Part shown: positions 32,380 to 43,696 of the stretch, piece by piece
Numbering within the stretch: the first letter of the stretch is position 1
Layout: the number at the start of each line of letters is the position of its first letter
Assembly: GCA_001683735.1 (NCBI GenBank)
Contig: LUGG01000006.1
Coordinates: 1,116,001 to 1,180,000 of the forward strand
Direction of reading: 5' to 3'
Source of the DNA: Grifola frondosa
Lineage: Eukaryota > Basidiomycota > Agaricomycetes > Polyporales > Grifolaceae
DNA length: 64,000 nt
The notes under the pieces: model-generated
What the model was told of the DNA's origin: nothing
Databases searched by the model: none
The model's input: only the letters and a program-made list of their open reading frames with translations
Program-made: the position numbers and the translations under genes

Positions 32380-33167
32380 GCAGTGTGGAATCACCTGCAG
32401 CTCACATCATACCTTTGCTTCGCAGATATGCGGATCTCGCATACCTCATCTAAACAGACTTCGGTATTACGTATACATTCTAGTCGTTCGCCACAGTATG
32501 TCAAGCATCAAACCTTTGTGTAATTGGTTTAGAAATCACTTCACGTTCTTGCCTTAAGTATAAAGCATTTAGCACGGGTGGCAATTCCGAGGGTGCCGCT
32601 CACCTCAAACTGCGAGTCTTCCAGTACTTTATTCAATTCAGTAATAGCACCGAAAGAGCACGTAGGTAATAAAAACGTATTAAAAATCGTGCAGAATGAA
32701 TGACGCATGGAAGGTTGTTTCCGCAGGCGCGTGGCGGTGGCTCTGATCGTGTGGGTCACGTGACCGTGCCACGTCTTGTTCGTTCGGTGAGTCGGGAATC
32801 GCTGGCACTGGCAGCCCAAACTAATTGGACGCCCAGCTTGAGTCACACTTATCATCAACGGAACTAGTGAGTACTAGTAAAGTGTGCAAGTGAACGACCT
32901 GTGTTCACTTATAATGATTTTCCGCAGGATTGGGTTCAACAAAAGAAAATACGCTAGCCGAGCCACACCGTTTGAAGTGAAACAGAAGCTCTAAGCCACG
33001 CAGAGCCACAATCTCTTTGACTTCCGCGGCGGCCATATTTCTGAAATAAAACTCCATTGACGGTAGTGGTGAGTTTCCCGAACTTCTTTTCCCTTCCGGA
33101 ATGGCGTCCTTACTATCTCGGTCTCCTCCCGCAGGGGAAGTACACCTCCAAGACGATCTTGTGCTGG
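32380..33167 (+). promoter_or_regulatory. Upstream region of K4
   Basis: From about 32740 it is the mirror of the K1/K2 upstream region: CACGTG at 32757-32762, a GTGGCTC at 32737, and GAGCCAC copies around 32962 and 33003. An upstream ATG at 33101 is out of frame with the M-Q-P start at 33168. 32380-32740 shows nothing recognisable. Confidence 0.4.
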
Positions 33168-35700
33168 TATGCAGCCTTATAGTGCCCAGCAGACTACTTC
33201 GGTTGGAGAACAACGAGAACAGCTCCAATTTGACATGCACGGGAAATGGGCGCTGTTGGAACCGGATTCAACAGCCTTGAGCTCGGTTACTTCCCTTGGA
33301 CTCGTTGAAGAGGCAGCCAAAACCGCCGGCATACAATGGTTTGTTTGACGGTATACTCGACGATTTAAAAGACAAGAAATCAATTAGTGAACTTGAATTA
33401 TCCGAGGCGTTCGTAAGCGTGCTGTTAATCTCGTCTGTTTCCCTTGACCTGCCTCTAAATGTTCATTCAGATCTCGAGAGTAAACGAGGCGAATAAAATA
33501 TTTGCGTGGCATGTTCTTCTCCCAGTCGACTCCAAGGGGGATCTGAACGATCCGTCGAACAACAAAGTGGACGTCGGTGCCTACTGGAGAAGTTCGGCGC
33601 CGAAGGACGACAGGCCACATTGGGAACTTCAGCGATTGTGGATCGAGTTCAAGAAGGATGAGTATGCGGACGACGGGTTCGACGATGACAACTTAACGCA
33701 ATTCGAAGCTAGGGCTAATGCCCGACAAAAGATTCGTGGACAGCTGATCGCATACGCCGAAATGGTGATGAAGCGGCAGCAACGGACTCATCTGTTCTCC
33801 GTCTTCATCCTCGGCAACTGTGGGCGCATTTTCCGATGGGACCGTTCTGGCGCATGCATTACGAAGAAATTCGACTACGTCAAGCATCCTGAGATTCTGG
33901 GCGAATTCTTCTGGCGTTCTCTCATTCGACGCTGGAGATGCAGGGTCACGATCCATCTGCCGTTCTCGTCAAGGCTGGGACAAAGGAATACCGCCTAATG
34001 GACAAGATGAAAGGCCGAATCCTAGATGCACCATTCGACTATATTCGGGAACTCTTCGCTGCATCTCTCGAAGAGGGATGGCCTCGTTACAAGCTCGAAG
34101 TCAAAGGTGCGAAGGGCACCCGTTACTTTTTGGTAGGTAAACCCCAATTCACTGCACCTGGTTTGGCTGGTCGCGGCACTCGGAGCTATGTCGCGATCGA
34201 CGTCAAGGACAGCATATTCGTTCATCTGAAGGACCAGTGGCGGTACGACTTCCCCAACGTTGTGCGGGAGGGCGATGTGCTGGAGAGGCTCAACGTTGCA
34301 GGAGTGAGGAACGTTCCGACGTTGGTTTGCCACGGAGATGTGCGTGGTCAATGTACGGAGACTCAGGACCGTTGGAGGGCTCTGCCAGAAAGCATTCGCA
34401 GCGTCAGCCCTACAGAAGCTGACGACGAGTGGAAACTATATCCTCCCAAGAAGTTAGTGCACTATCGCATTGTGGAGAAGGAGGTCGGGAAGTCGTTGAA
34501 GGAATTTAGGAATTGCCGTGACTTGGTTCAGCATGTACTAGATGGCATTACCGGTCAGTTATATGGATGTTACTGATTGTATTTGCCTCTAACGTCCATT
34601 ATACAGCTCATCAGGACGCAGTTGTGAAGGCTGGAGTTCTGCATCGAGATGTCAGTGCAGGTAATCTACTCATTTACCCGGTTGCTACGAAGGACGAAAA
34701 CGGAATGATCACCAAGGTTGTCTGGAATGGGCTTCTAAACGATTGGGAGCTCTCTAAGCCTGTTGTTGCTCCTGGTACTGCTGACGAAGCGCGACATAGC
34801 GACCGCACCGTGAGCATTCATGCATTTCTCTGTTTCAGTATGCTGAAACTATCATATGTAGGGAACATGGCAATTCATGTCATCACACATCCTCAATGAT
34901 CGATACAGGCCCCCTTCCGTTCAAGACGAACTGGAGTCGTTCTTTCATGTTCTCTTCTACTATGCAATTCGATATCTACGTCACAACATTCCCAACGTCG
35001 GCCATTTCATGAATGCCTTCTTCGACAATTATACCTACGATAAGGGCGAATATCGCTGTGGGACATTTAAGGGATTTACCATGGAGAAGGGTGTGGCGAC
35101 TCTGCTTCAAGGCTCTGGTCGCGTTCAATTTGGAAATCCAGAGGAGGATCATCTCTCAATGACCTCATTGAGGAGATTTTATCGTGGTTCGGCGCATATT
35201 ATCGCGTGGTGGACCATGACAAACTGGCCTCACAATGTTCTCTATCCGCTCCCGACTCTTCATCCTGTGGGTCGTCCCCGGGAAACACAGCAATCGAACG
35301 TGCTCGCGAAGACCAGATCAACGAGGAGACATTGTCCCGTGTACAGACCCGCCTGCGAAAGCGACGTACCAAGACACGACCAAATGAACAGATCGAGGTC
35401 GACAGGAAGATGGCTGCAAACCTCCACACCCACAATGAAATGCGTGAAACCTTCAGAGCGTACCTTACGCTGGGAACGTGGCCATCTGACGACAAGGCAT
35501 CGGATCAATTGCCAGCGGATTACAGTCCAATGCGGCAACGAGGTAGTAAAGGAAGCAAGTACACTCAAAGAACTAATACTCTGCTGTTTCAGGCGAGTCA
35601 GGGCACGAAGCGTGGGTCAGAGGCACTTGGGGACGAGATACTTTCTTCCAACAAACGTCGCAAGCCATCACCGCTGGCGGGACCGTCTTTGCAATCCTGA
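33168..35700 (+). pseudogene. K4, FunK1 kinase of the K1/K2 group with three frameshifts
   Basis: Exons 33168-33412, 33471-34553, 34607-34809 and 34862-35700 match K1/K2, and all splice sites are intact. Three one-base indels break it: an extra G near 33285 (between S-S and L-L-P-L-D), a missing G near 33916 (E-F-F-W-R/F-S-H-S), and a missing C near 35150 (E-E-D-H/P-L-N-D). Between them the reading is clean, including [18 protein letters not shown] and the basic tail to P-S-L-Q-S. Corrected, it would be a normal FunK1 protein of about 790 residues. As other genes here show similar one-base errors, K4 may be functional. Its 3' flank to about 36060 is also shared with K1 and K2. Confidence 0.72.
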
Positions 35701-36060
35701 TTGGCGTGGAATTGTTTGCATGTATCATTATAGCCATATACCCTCGCTCTGTGGATTTACGGTGGATCTCACGTCTCAAGTACTCTCATCTGTATCTTCT
35801 TAGGGACATACTACGTGTATTGCTAAGCAGAACATCTTGTCCATTCATCGCATTGCTCGTTGTTCCATCTATCAAGTAGTCGTATCCTCATGTAATATGT
35901 CTAGAACAATCTTGTATGGTAAATACAATTTACATCGTTGTCGCGAACGCCGCGCATCCGATATCGAGTCAAGTATGATCAAACACAGTTGACTAGCACG
36001 GACGAGTCGAATTAATCCTGTAATCCGCATGATATAACAGTAAGGACTCACTGTCGCCTT
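35701..36060. repeat. Third copy of the K1/K2 3' flank
   Basis: Inverted copy of the non-coding flank at about 5800-6143 and 9600-9953 (shared GTGTTTGAT-ATAC and GACAGTGAGT-CTTA blocks). Similarity ends near 36060, before the RING tail carried by the other two copies. Confidence 0.7.
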
Positions 36061-36398
36061 CCAACAAACTTTCTCCGAAAGAGTTGGCACTCGCCCCCAC
36101 AGAAGATCCACAACTTGAAGTTCAACACTGATAGTCATCTTCTGTCATTCATTATATCAAAGATTTATAACCAAATCGCACTGTCCCCGCCTTGAATGCA
36201 GAGCATCAACTACGACGGAGTCCCCGCGAACAGTATTATTTCTTTCTATGAGTCAAATAGACCGGCTTTTGATGTGTCGCATATTTATATATTTATGGTT
36301 TGAATATCTCCATGCGTGCAAGGACAGCCTACCTCAAGTGGTTAAAAACCAATCGGACCTGAGTAACGATATCGAAGACTTGCAAAACGTGCGTCCCG

Positions 36399-36402
36399 AA
36401 AA
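36399..36402 (-). terminator. Pol III T-run after tRNA-Arg copy 2
   Basis: Four T on the minus strand 12 bases past the tRNA; a minimal terminator. Confidence 0.35.
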
Positions 36403-36413
36403 CCACGATCGAG

Positions 36414-36506
36414 TGACCACCGCAGGGGTCGAACCTGCAATCTCCTGATTACAACACTTCATCGCAACAGTCGTAGTCAGACGCGATGCCATTTCGCCAG
36501 GCGGCC
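36414..36506 (-). tRNA. tRNA-Arg (anticodon ACG), intron-containing, copy 2
   Basis: Identical to copy 1 in the mature part and differing by one base in the intron (first intron base C instead of T on the minus strand). The flanks are unrelated to those of copy 1, so only the tRNA itself is shared. Confidence 0.9.
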
Positions 36507-39444
36507 AGTACATGTTCTGTATTGACATTTAATATGTAATCGGAACAAATTTCTCCATAGAATCAACACTACTGCAACCGGCTTCGCCAAGGAGCACAAC
36601 GGCGCGACGGCCGCCTCGAAATTGCGAGGAAATATCATTGACATCGGAACTGGCGAGCGGCGTGCATTCGAGACTTCGATAATGCAAACGCCTGTCCATA
36701 ATCGAGAAAGGGCGCGAAATCCTGCGCTGCGCAGATAAAGACCAGAGAGAATGTGGGATCCCCAGCGACGACTCGACGGGTCGAACAAGGCGTAGGAGCA
36801 ATGTGACTCCGAGGACCCGCGCTCGAGCGCCGCATTGGCTGCGATCTGGAACGAACTTGCTGAGACAACGATAGACCGGAGCCTGCTTACAAGGCTGACG
36901 CACCAGTACCTGGGAGGTGTCTCATCTCGGCCAGCCGAACTTGTCGGTCGCTACTGGTGGGTAGAAATATGAAGCGACAGAGCACAAGCAGAAACTCGGA
37001 GTCGTTACACAGACTCAGTGCGTCACTTCTGCAGGTCCTGAGGGTTACGCGCCCTTGTAATTGTGTGGTCCGTGGCGCATGGAGCGCAGATCGACAGGTG
37101 AAACCCGCGTCGAAGAATGGCCCACGAGCAACCTGCGTCCTGATCAGCAGAACGTCTGAGCTCCACGATCGCGCCGCCGAATCTCGAACAAGCCCACTAG
37201 ACCCGGAGCATACCAGGTACTTCTGCGCGCCACCGTATCTGGGATGCACGCGTCACCGCAACGAGGCGTCTGTCCAGGTGAAACACGTACCTCCGTCGCG
37301 GGTGGCGCACGTCGGAGGCTGGAGCGACGGAGGGTCAGCTGGAACTGAGGGCGCAGTGCGCGGATGTGCATGCTTCGGTCTGTGTAGCGAGCAGCGGTCG
37401 CGGTATCAACTTGGTTCAGGGTGCGTTGACAAGACAGTCGGAGCAAGTTCCGGTTGGTAAGGATACTATATATGCACCGCGAGTGGCGCGGGTCGCAGCT
37501 GACACCGCAGCCACCAGTCGAGTGGTTGCCATACAGAGTTCCGACCGAGAAACATACGTTGCGAGCATATGTTTTTCTCTGCGTCTACGAAGTGTGGGCA
37601 AGTGGTGTCTCGGAGGTGGCTAGTTTCGCCGGGAGTTGCCGCTCGACCCCGCAAATCCTCGGGGCGGATCTCAGGCTTCCGGCGTGACATCAATGACTTA
37701 GCGCTGCGGCAGCACACGCCACCGAAGCGTGGACGAGAAATGTCAACATGATGAGCATGATGAATGCTGTTCCTGGGAGAGCGTCTCGATCCTGTCCGCT
37801 GAGCGCGCACGATTGATAAAAGGCACACAGCAGCAGCGTGCTCACACAAGCTCAGACCCGGGATCGCAATTCCGAGCGGCTACTTGCATCGATGGTTGTG
37901 TTGCACAGTGAGCCTGTAGGTTGGCGTGGAGGCCGGTCCGTCAAAGTCCGTCGATTGCAGTGATCAAATAACGATCGAGGTGTGAAGGCATGTGATATCA
38001 ATTGTTATGGCAGGATGTGTCAGCATCCAAAAAGGCAAATGGAGACTCCGTCATCCCGGAAGAGGTCGCCGCGCTTCGTGATGTGCGGAAGTGCTGGACC
38101 TCCGGAAATTAGCGCCCGGACACCGGCAATATGTGTGGCGACGGAAGTGGGCAGGAACACTTCCAGCGTGCTCGGCTGTACGTCGAAATGAAAAAAGAAA
38201 ACGAGCATGTGAGAACATATCAAGAGGCTCCGTGAGTGCGAGTGGTGGGCTTGGGAAGTGTTCCATTGTTGGGCCGAGGACGCGATGCACGGAGGGGTCA
38301 CAAGGGCAGTCGGTGGCGTACACGACAGCTTCGCGGCGCAGAAACAGACTAGGATGCCGGAGACTTTGGCTTGTTGTGGTTCGCATCGTGACGGCTGTTA
38401 ATTGGCAGCCCACGAATGGACTGCGCGCGATGTCAAGTGACGCTAGGCGCAGCATTTTATTGGTGTCTCTCGCACGCACAAAGTGCGGGTATGGAAGTGG
38501 GGCTTGACAGACCCCGCAGCGTCTAAGTCGGGCGGGGGGCACCGCCATGCAGGGAAGGAGACAGTGGGCGATTGGGGGCGCTGCGGCCGGTCGCAGGCAG
38601 ATATGGAAAGAGCGACTTACCTGGACGATTTGTTACTCTGACCAAACCCTGTCAGAGGAGGGGTCATGTGTGAGGCTGGGCACGGCGACGAGAAGCAGAA
38701 TGGAAGAAGATGATCCGTAAAAGTGGCCGTTGATGTGGTGGTTGTGGTAATGGAGGCCCAGTCTGTGGGAGTCAGGCTGTCAGGGGAATGGCTTTATGGA
38801 AACACCTTGTTGCTGTCTTGGACCCACTTCGGTAGAATCTCTCGGCCCGCTTCAGCGTCTTGGAGTGCGCGTCTGAAGGCCAAACGAGCACAGAAAATGC
38901 GCAGAAAAGAGAAAAATATGCTGAAAAGACATATCGATGAGGAGAGAGATGGATAGACACTGATAGCTGAGCAACATCGATGGGTGAGGCTGAGGGTAGG
39001 GAGAACGAAAGGACCGCGGTGGGCCGGATCTGAGATCTGAGTGAGAGCGGAGCCACGTGGGGATGCGCCGGGACATGCATCGGGAGAGAGCGGACTGAGC
39101 GGACCCAGCCATCAATCTCCTCCACTTCTCCTCATTTTCTCTTCCCCACCACCCCGCCCTCCATGTCGACTTCTTGTCTCTCATAACCGTCCACCACATC
39201 CTCGAGCTCTCTCCTCCCACAAGCTGCACGCGCTCAGGCTCGTGTGTCGCTTTTTTAGGGTCCCCTTGCCGTCCACCGGCCATCCCTCTATTGTCACCCT
39301 GCCCTTTTCGTCGCACTCGGGATCCCACTGCCGACTTTCCTCAAAGCGGACCCATCTGCTTCTCGAACTTTTCTGAAATATCACCTGTGCCTCCTCAGGC
39401 GTCTCCACACCCTTTGTCACCTTCTATATCCTCCCCGCATCGTC
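36507..39444. other. Long region without a recognisable gene
   Basis: About 2.9 kb. 36.5-38.6 kb is fairly GC-rich with many short overlapping ORFs on both strands, none with a domain, good splice sites or coding-like amino-acid usage. 39.1-39.4 kb is strongly pyrimidine-rich on the plus strand, typical of a fungal 5' leader for the following gene. Nothing here is repeated elsewhere in the window that I could detect. Confidence 0.5.
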
Positions 39445-42400
39445 ATGCCCATCCCAGCAACACTAACAAGCTACCTGCCTGTCCTCTTGGTTTCCGTCTC
39501 CCACTCCGCTGCCCCAGATGACTCTTCCTTCGATACCCTCCCCGAAGGCCAAGTCGACTACCTCTCGCACAATTGGAAAGAGGAGGACGTATGGCGCTCC
39601 TGGCGCAGCATGACTCGCCAGAAGAATGCGATCGCGAATGGAATGCGCCTCGAGAATGCTAGCTGGCGTACGTGGTGGAAGCAAAGAAATAAACTAAAGA
39701 CAGTTAGTCCAGAGACCCTCAACTGGTACGTTATGATCGCTTTCATTTCCTCTATCTGCCTTGGCGACACGAGGTCCATGTAGGCTAATGTCGCACCATG
39801 CGCTCCTCGTGTCGTCAGAGGCCGATATACCCCCTCGTTTTCTGCGCATCTGTATGACTAACACGCGTGCTCAGGCTGAAGGACTCGGACGTAACATGGC
39901 TGTACGGCCCCCTTCACATTGGTTCTGATTGGACAGAATACACTCAGCACAAGTCCGCCGCTGCCCTCCTCTTACACAGCGGCCAACGCAAGACCAGCAC
40001 TGACGCGGTGCCAGGGCCATACGCAACAGAGACCGCCGTTGCGCCAAAGAAGCCCATCCTGAAACGGCGCAGCATAAGCCAGCTCCTCTCTCTCCCCGCC
40101 AGCCCATTTTTCAGCCAGTGCGACACCGACGAGGACTCCACGCCGAGAATGAGGGCGCAGAAGACGATGACGTGCGACACCCGCGTCCGCCGCTCCAGCA
40201 CACGAAGAGCGACACGCATATAAGCTGGCGCGGGCGCCCGTACCGCAAAGATTCACCCCCACGCATCATCGCTGAGGAGATACCGCCTGCAGCATCCCCT
40301 GCCCCTCATGATCTTGGCGCAGACACCGGCGTGCCGTCGAGCAGGACCTCCGCCTCGAGCGAGCAGGACTTGAGCAGCGCGGCGCAGGCGGGAAGAAGAA
40401 GCACATCAGCTTCAACACGTTCGTCGAGCAGTGCATCGCCATCGAGAAGCCAAAGCTGAAGCGTTCCAACACCGGTTCTGGGCGTGGCCCGCGGGTCTAT
40501 GACGCGTATGACGATGGGTGAGTCCCAGGCCTTTTTAGTGAGTCTGCTGCACATCTGACCCTTGTGGCTCGGCAGGTACGATTCCGAGCTCGGCTATGAG
40601 TACGATGAGCCCTCATCGTTCTACCTTGATCACCGCACGGAACTCAACTCTGATTCTGAGGAGGATGACGACGACGTCCTCGAGATGCGCACGTCCTCGT
40701 CGCGCTCGCGCTCGTCCTCTTCTTCCCGCGGCTCTCCATTCTCCACCACCTTCAGCCCTGACTCCCTCATCGCGCCCTCGCGCTCTCGCCCGACACTCGA
40801 TCGCCGCGCATCCTCTGACCGCGAACGTGCCACCATCGCGCCAATCGCGCCCACGCTCCTTAAAAGCACAGGTGTTGGGAACGACCTCGCAACAGTGAGC
40901 GAGGGCCTCGTGCTCACAGACTCCAAAGACCTCGATCTCGTCTACGTGCCTCCGACGCACAGCCACTATAGCCTCCCGAACACACCCAACCTCGCGGGTG
41001 TGAGTAGTGAGGAGGTGTACCATCACCGCGAGTCGTACTTCAGCGTCGGCACCTCACCGCGCACCGCGTCGCCGCGCATACAGGGCGCGGGTTTCGCGCG
41101 CTCGCACGAGGACCTCGTCACGTCTGCGGCGCTCCCCGCGCTGACCCGGCGCGCGAGCTCGGGCAGCTTCTTCCCGCGCCAACGACCTTCGGATGCGGAC
41201 GCTATGGAAGAGGACGCGTACGACTACTTCGAGGGCCCAGACCTGGGTGTGGACTTCAATGATCGCCGACCGCACATTGGGCGCAGGCGCCGCGGCATGG
41301 GCGATGTTAGGGACGACGACGAAGATGGGCGTGGGGAGATGATGCGATTTGCGGAAGGCGGCGCGGCGAGCGTGCCTGTCGGACGGAGTAGTGGCTCCTG
41401 GCGCTCGGCGTCCTCAATAGCAGGTCGAGAAGTGGAGATGCCGGTCGTGGTTGTGGATGAAGCGAGTGGTACGATGGAGGAGCAGACGGAGCGCTCGCGC
41501 GAGAACAGCCCCGTGGATGTCGACACGCACAGTGCAGAAGCTAGCCGGTCGACATCGTATTTTCCGCCAACGACGCCTGCCATGCCCGTGCCGCGCGTCG
41601 CGCACACGCACCCCGAGGTATTGGCGTCGTCGCCGTCTCCGCCGTCCGTGGTGGACCGCGCGCTGCTCTCGCCCTCCGACGTCGGGTGCCGCGGGCGCAC
41701 GGCGCAGAGTCCATCTGTGAGTGGCTCCACGACGACGGGCTCGTATTCGTACTCGCACTCGAGCGACTCACGCTCGGGCTCCCGCGGGCGTTCCTCAACG
41801 CGGAACTCGTCGTTCTCGGACCGCGAGCGGTCGGGCTCGCGCTCAAGCCGCGGGACGAACTCGCCGCTCGGCAGCATCTCCCCGACGGGCTCTTCTGTCG
41901 CAGTTGGGAGCGTGCAGGCGCGGTGCCGCGAGCGCGAGAGCCGCCGTGCGGGCAAGAGGGGTGGTGAAGATGCTGAGCGGGGGCGCGAGCGCACCGGACG
42001 CCGCCTTGCCGACAGCGTGAGTCCTCCCAGCGTAGTGAGCTCGCCGACGCGGGGGTCCAGGGAGGAGTACCAGCCCTACTCACCCGTCGTTACGGACGCA
42101 CTCCCGGAGAGACTGTATGCAGTAGCCACAGCATCACCGCCATCGTCAATATCAGGTTCCTCCACGGCCAGCGCAGCAACTATCGGCCCAGCAAACTACG
42201 AGGCGGACGTCGCGGCGCCCGCTGCGGTGCGCCCGCACCTGCATATCGGTTCGCCACCCGCTAGACCTTCCCCAATACCTATTCCTTCCCGATACCCGAG
42301 GAGGAGGAGCAGCGGTCGCGGCAGCCGACGCCCGCGAACTCCCCCACTGCCGCGTTCCGTTGTGCTATGCCCCCTGCCGCGGAGAAGAGCTCCATCCCAG

Positions 42401-42585
42401 AAAAGAAGACATCGAGTCCCCCGCCTGCGCCTGCGGGCGGCCACCGTGCCCAGCGCGCATCGCTGGACATCGCGCACGAGCAGGTCGGCACGCTGGTCGG
42501 GCGTGCGGCTGAGATCGTGCAGTCTGCGCGCGGTTCCTCGGTGCGATATGGAACTCTAGCTGATCTGTCTGTCGTCGCCCGCTGA
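39445..42585 (+). CDS. Reg1-like protein phosphatase 1 regulatory protein (AreA GATA-like/DUF1752 domain)
   Basis: Homologues such as yeast Reg1 direct PP1 in glucose-repression signalling. Exons 39445-39725, 39875-40517 and 40576-42585; introns 149 and 58 bp. Residues of about 35-100 are the conserved domain: V-D-Y-L-S-H-N-W-K-E-E-D-V-W, then L-E-N-A-S-W-R-T-W, L-K-T-V-S-P-E-T-L-N-W and D-V-T-W-L-Y-G-P-L across intron 1. I-L-K-R-R-S-I-S follows. K-H-I-S-F at 40399-40413 is a textbook R/K-x-V/I-x-F PP1-docking motif. The rest is a long Ser-rich disordered region. Three one-base losses must be corrected to keep frame: near 40145, in GGG 40390-40392 and in CCC 42295-42297. The corrected protein is just under 980 residues and ends at TGA 42583-42585. 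Confidence 0.78.
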
Positions 42586-43696
42586 CCGAGTCCATCCACC
42601 ATCACACATGTATCTCTCGCACCTCGCGTTCCTCGGACGCCCGTCAATTTATTCTGATATGCTATATTGACAGCTCCGTCATACTCCATCTTGGTCTTCG
42701 CAATCGCTGCATGATGATTACTTATATATATACTCACTACTGTTATGAACGTAATGTGGCCTGTCACGGTGGACGCGCCCGCGCGGTGGCGGGCGCGTAG
42801 ACGCGTCGTCTTGTTTTCCGTGGACCGTTAACTGGTACTACCTTGGGCGTGCGTGCGTGTTCGCGCACTCGCACCTTGCTGATCCTGAATACCGTATAGC
42901 AGAATACGTAGTGTTGTGACCGCTTCGCATGTTGTTCGCATGCCGTGTATCTTTCTAGGCATTTTTGTTTCATAGATGTAATTTTGGGTGTACATGCTCT
43001 TTGACATTGCCCTTGTCGTCGTTGCCGCAGATTGTGAGGAGGTTCGTTCTGTTGTGTGTGGGTGTTGTGATCTCGATGGTTGCAGGGGTGTGGACGTTAG
43101 GTGTTATTTATCGTGTACTTCGTGCATGACATGGATCGTGAAAATGTCTAGACCCCAGATCTGCGAACTCGGCTTCTTTCTTCAGGTGGTGGAGAGTGCT
43201 TCCTCGAACCTGATCGAATCTCTTTTAAGTTCCTTCGTCCAAGTCTCGCTCCCAAGAATATTGTTGTTTCGACGGTCGAGAGAGGCGTGCGCTTGGCAGT
43301 AGTGTACGGAGCCTCGCAGGAGTTCGTTGCCCCGCCGCCGGAACCTCCGCAAGTTCAGCGCTATGATATCAGGCTTCGCATCCTAGGCTTCGCATACTAC
43401 TCACCCATTCACCTGCACATATTTTTCTAGGCATCCCGCTTCGCAGATGTAACTTTAATACGATCTTGTCGTTCATTCACGAAAGTCCTCATCCACAAAT
43501 AATAATCCCATGATGCCAGAAGACAACGGTATATTATGCGGCAGAACACGTATAATACAATGAGTATGATATACAACACAGAGACTATTCCATCTAATTG
43601 ATTAGTAAATGACACAGATATCGCTGTAAGTGTTGGGGTATTAGTCGATATGACGATCGAAACACATGCGGGAGGTGATAAAGATACTCTGAAGCT
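42586..43696. other. Intergenic, no gene seen
   Basis: Lies between the convergent Reg1-like gene and K5. AT-rich towards K5. Only domain-less short frames. Confidence 0.5.

Noticed and set aside
41224..42083. Long minus-strand frames opposite the Reg1-like gene
   Set aside because: Arg/Ser/Ala-rich shadows of a GC-rich Ser-coding region.
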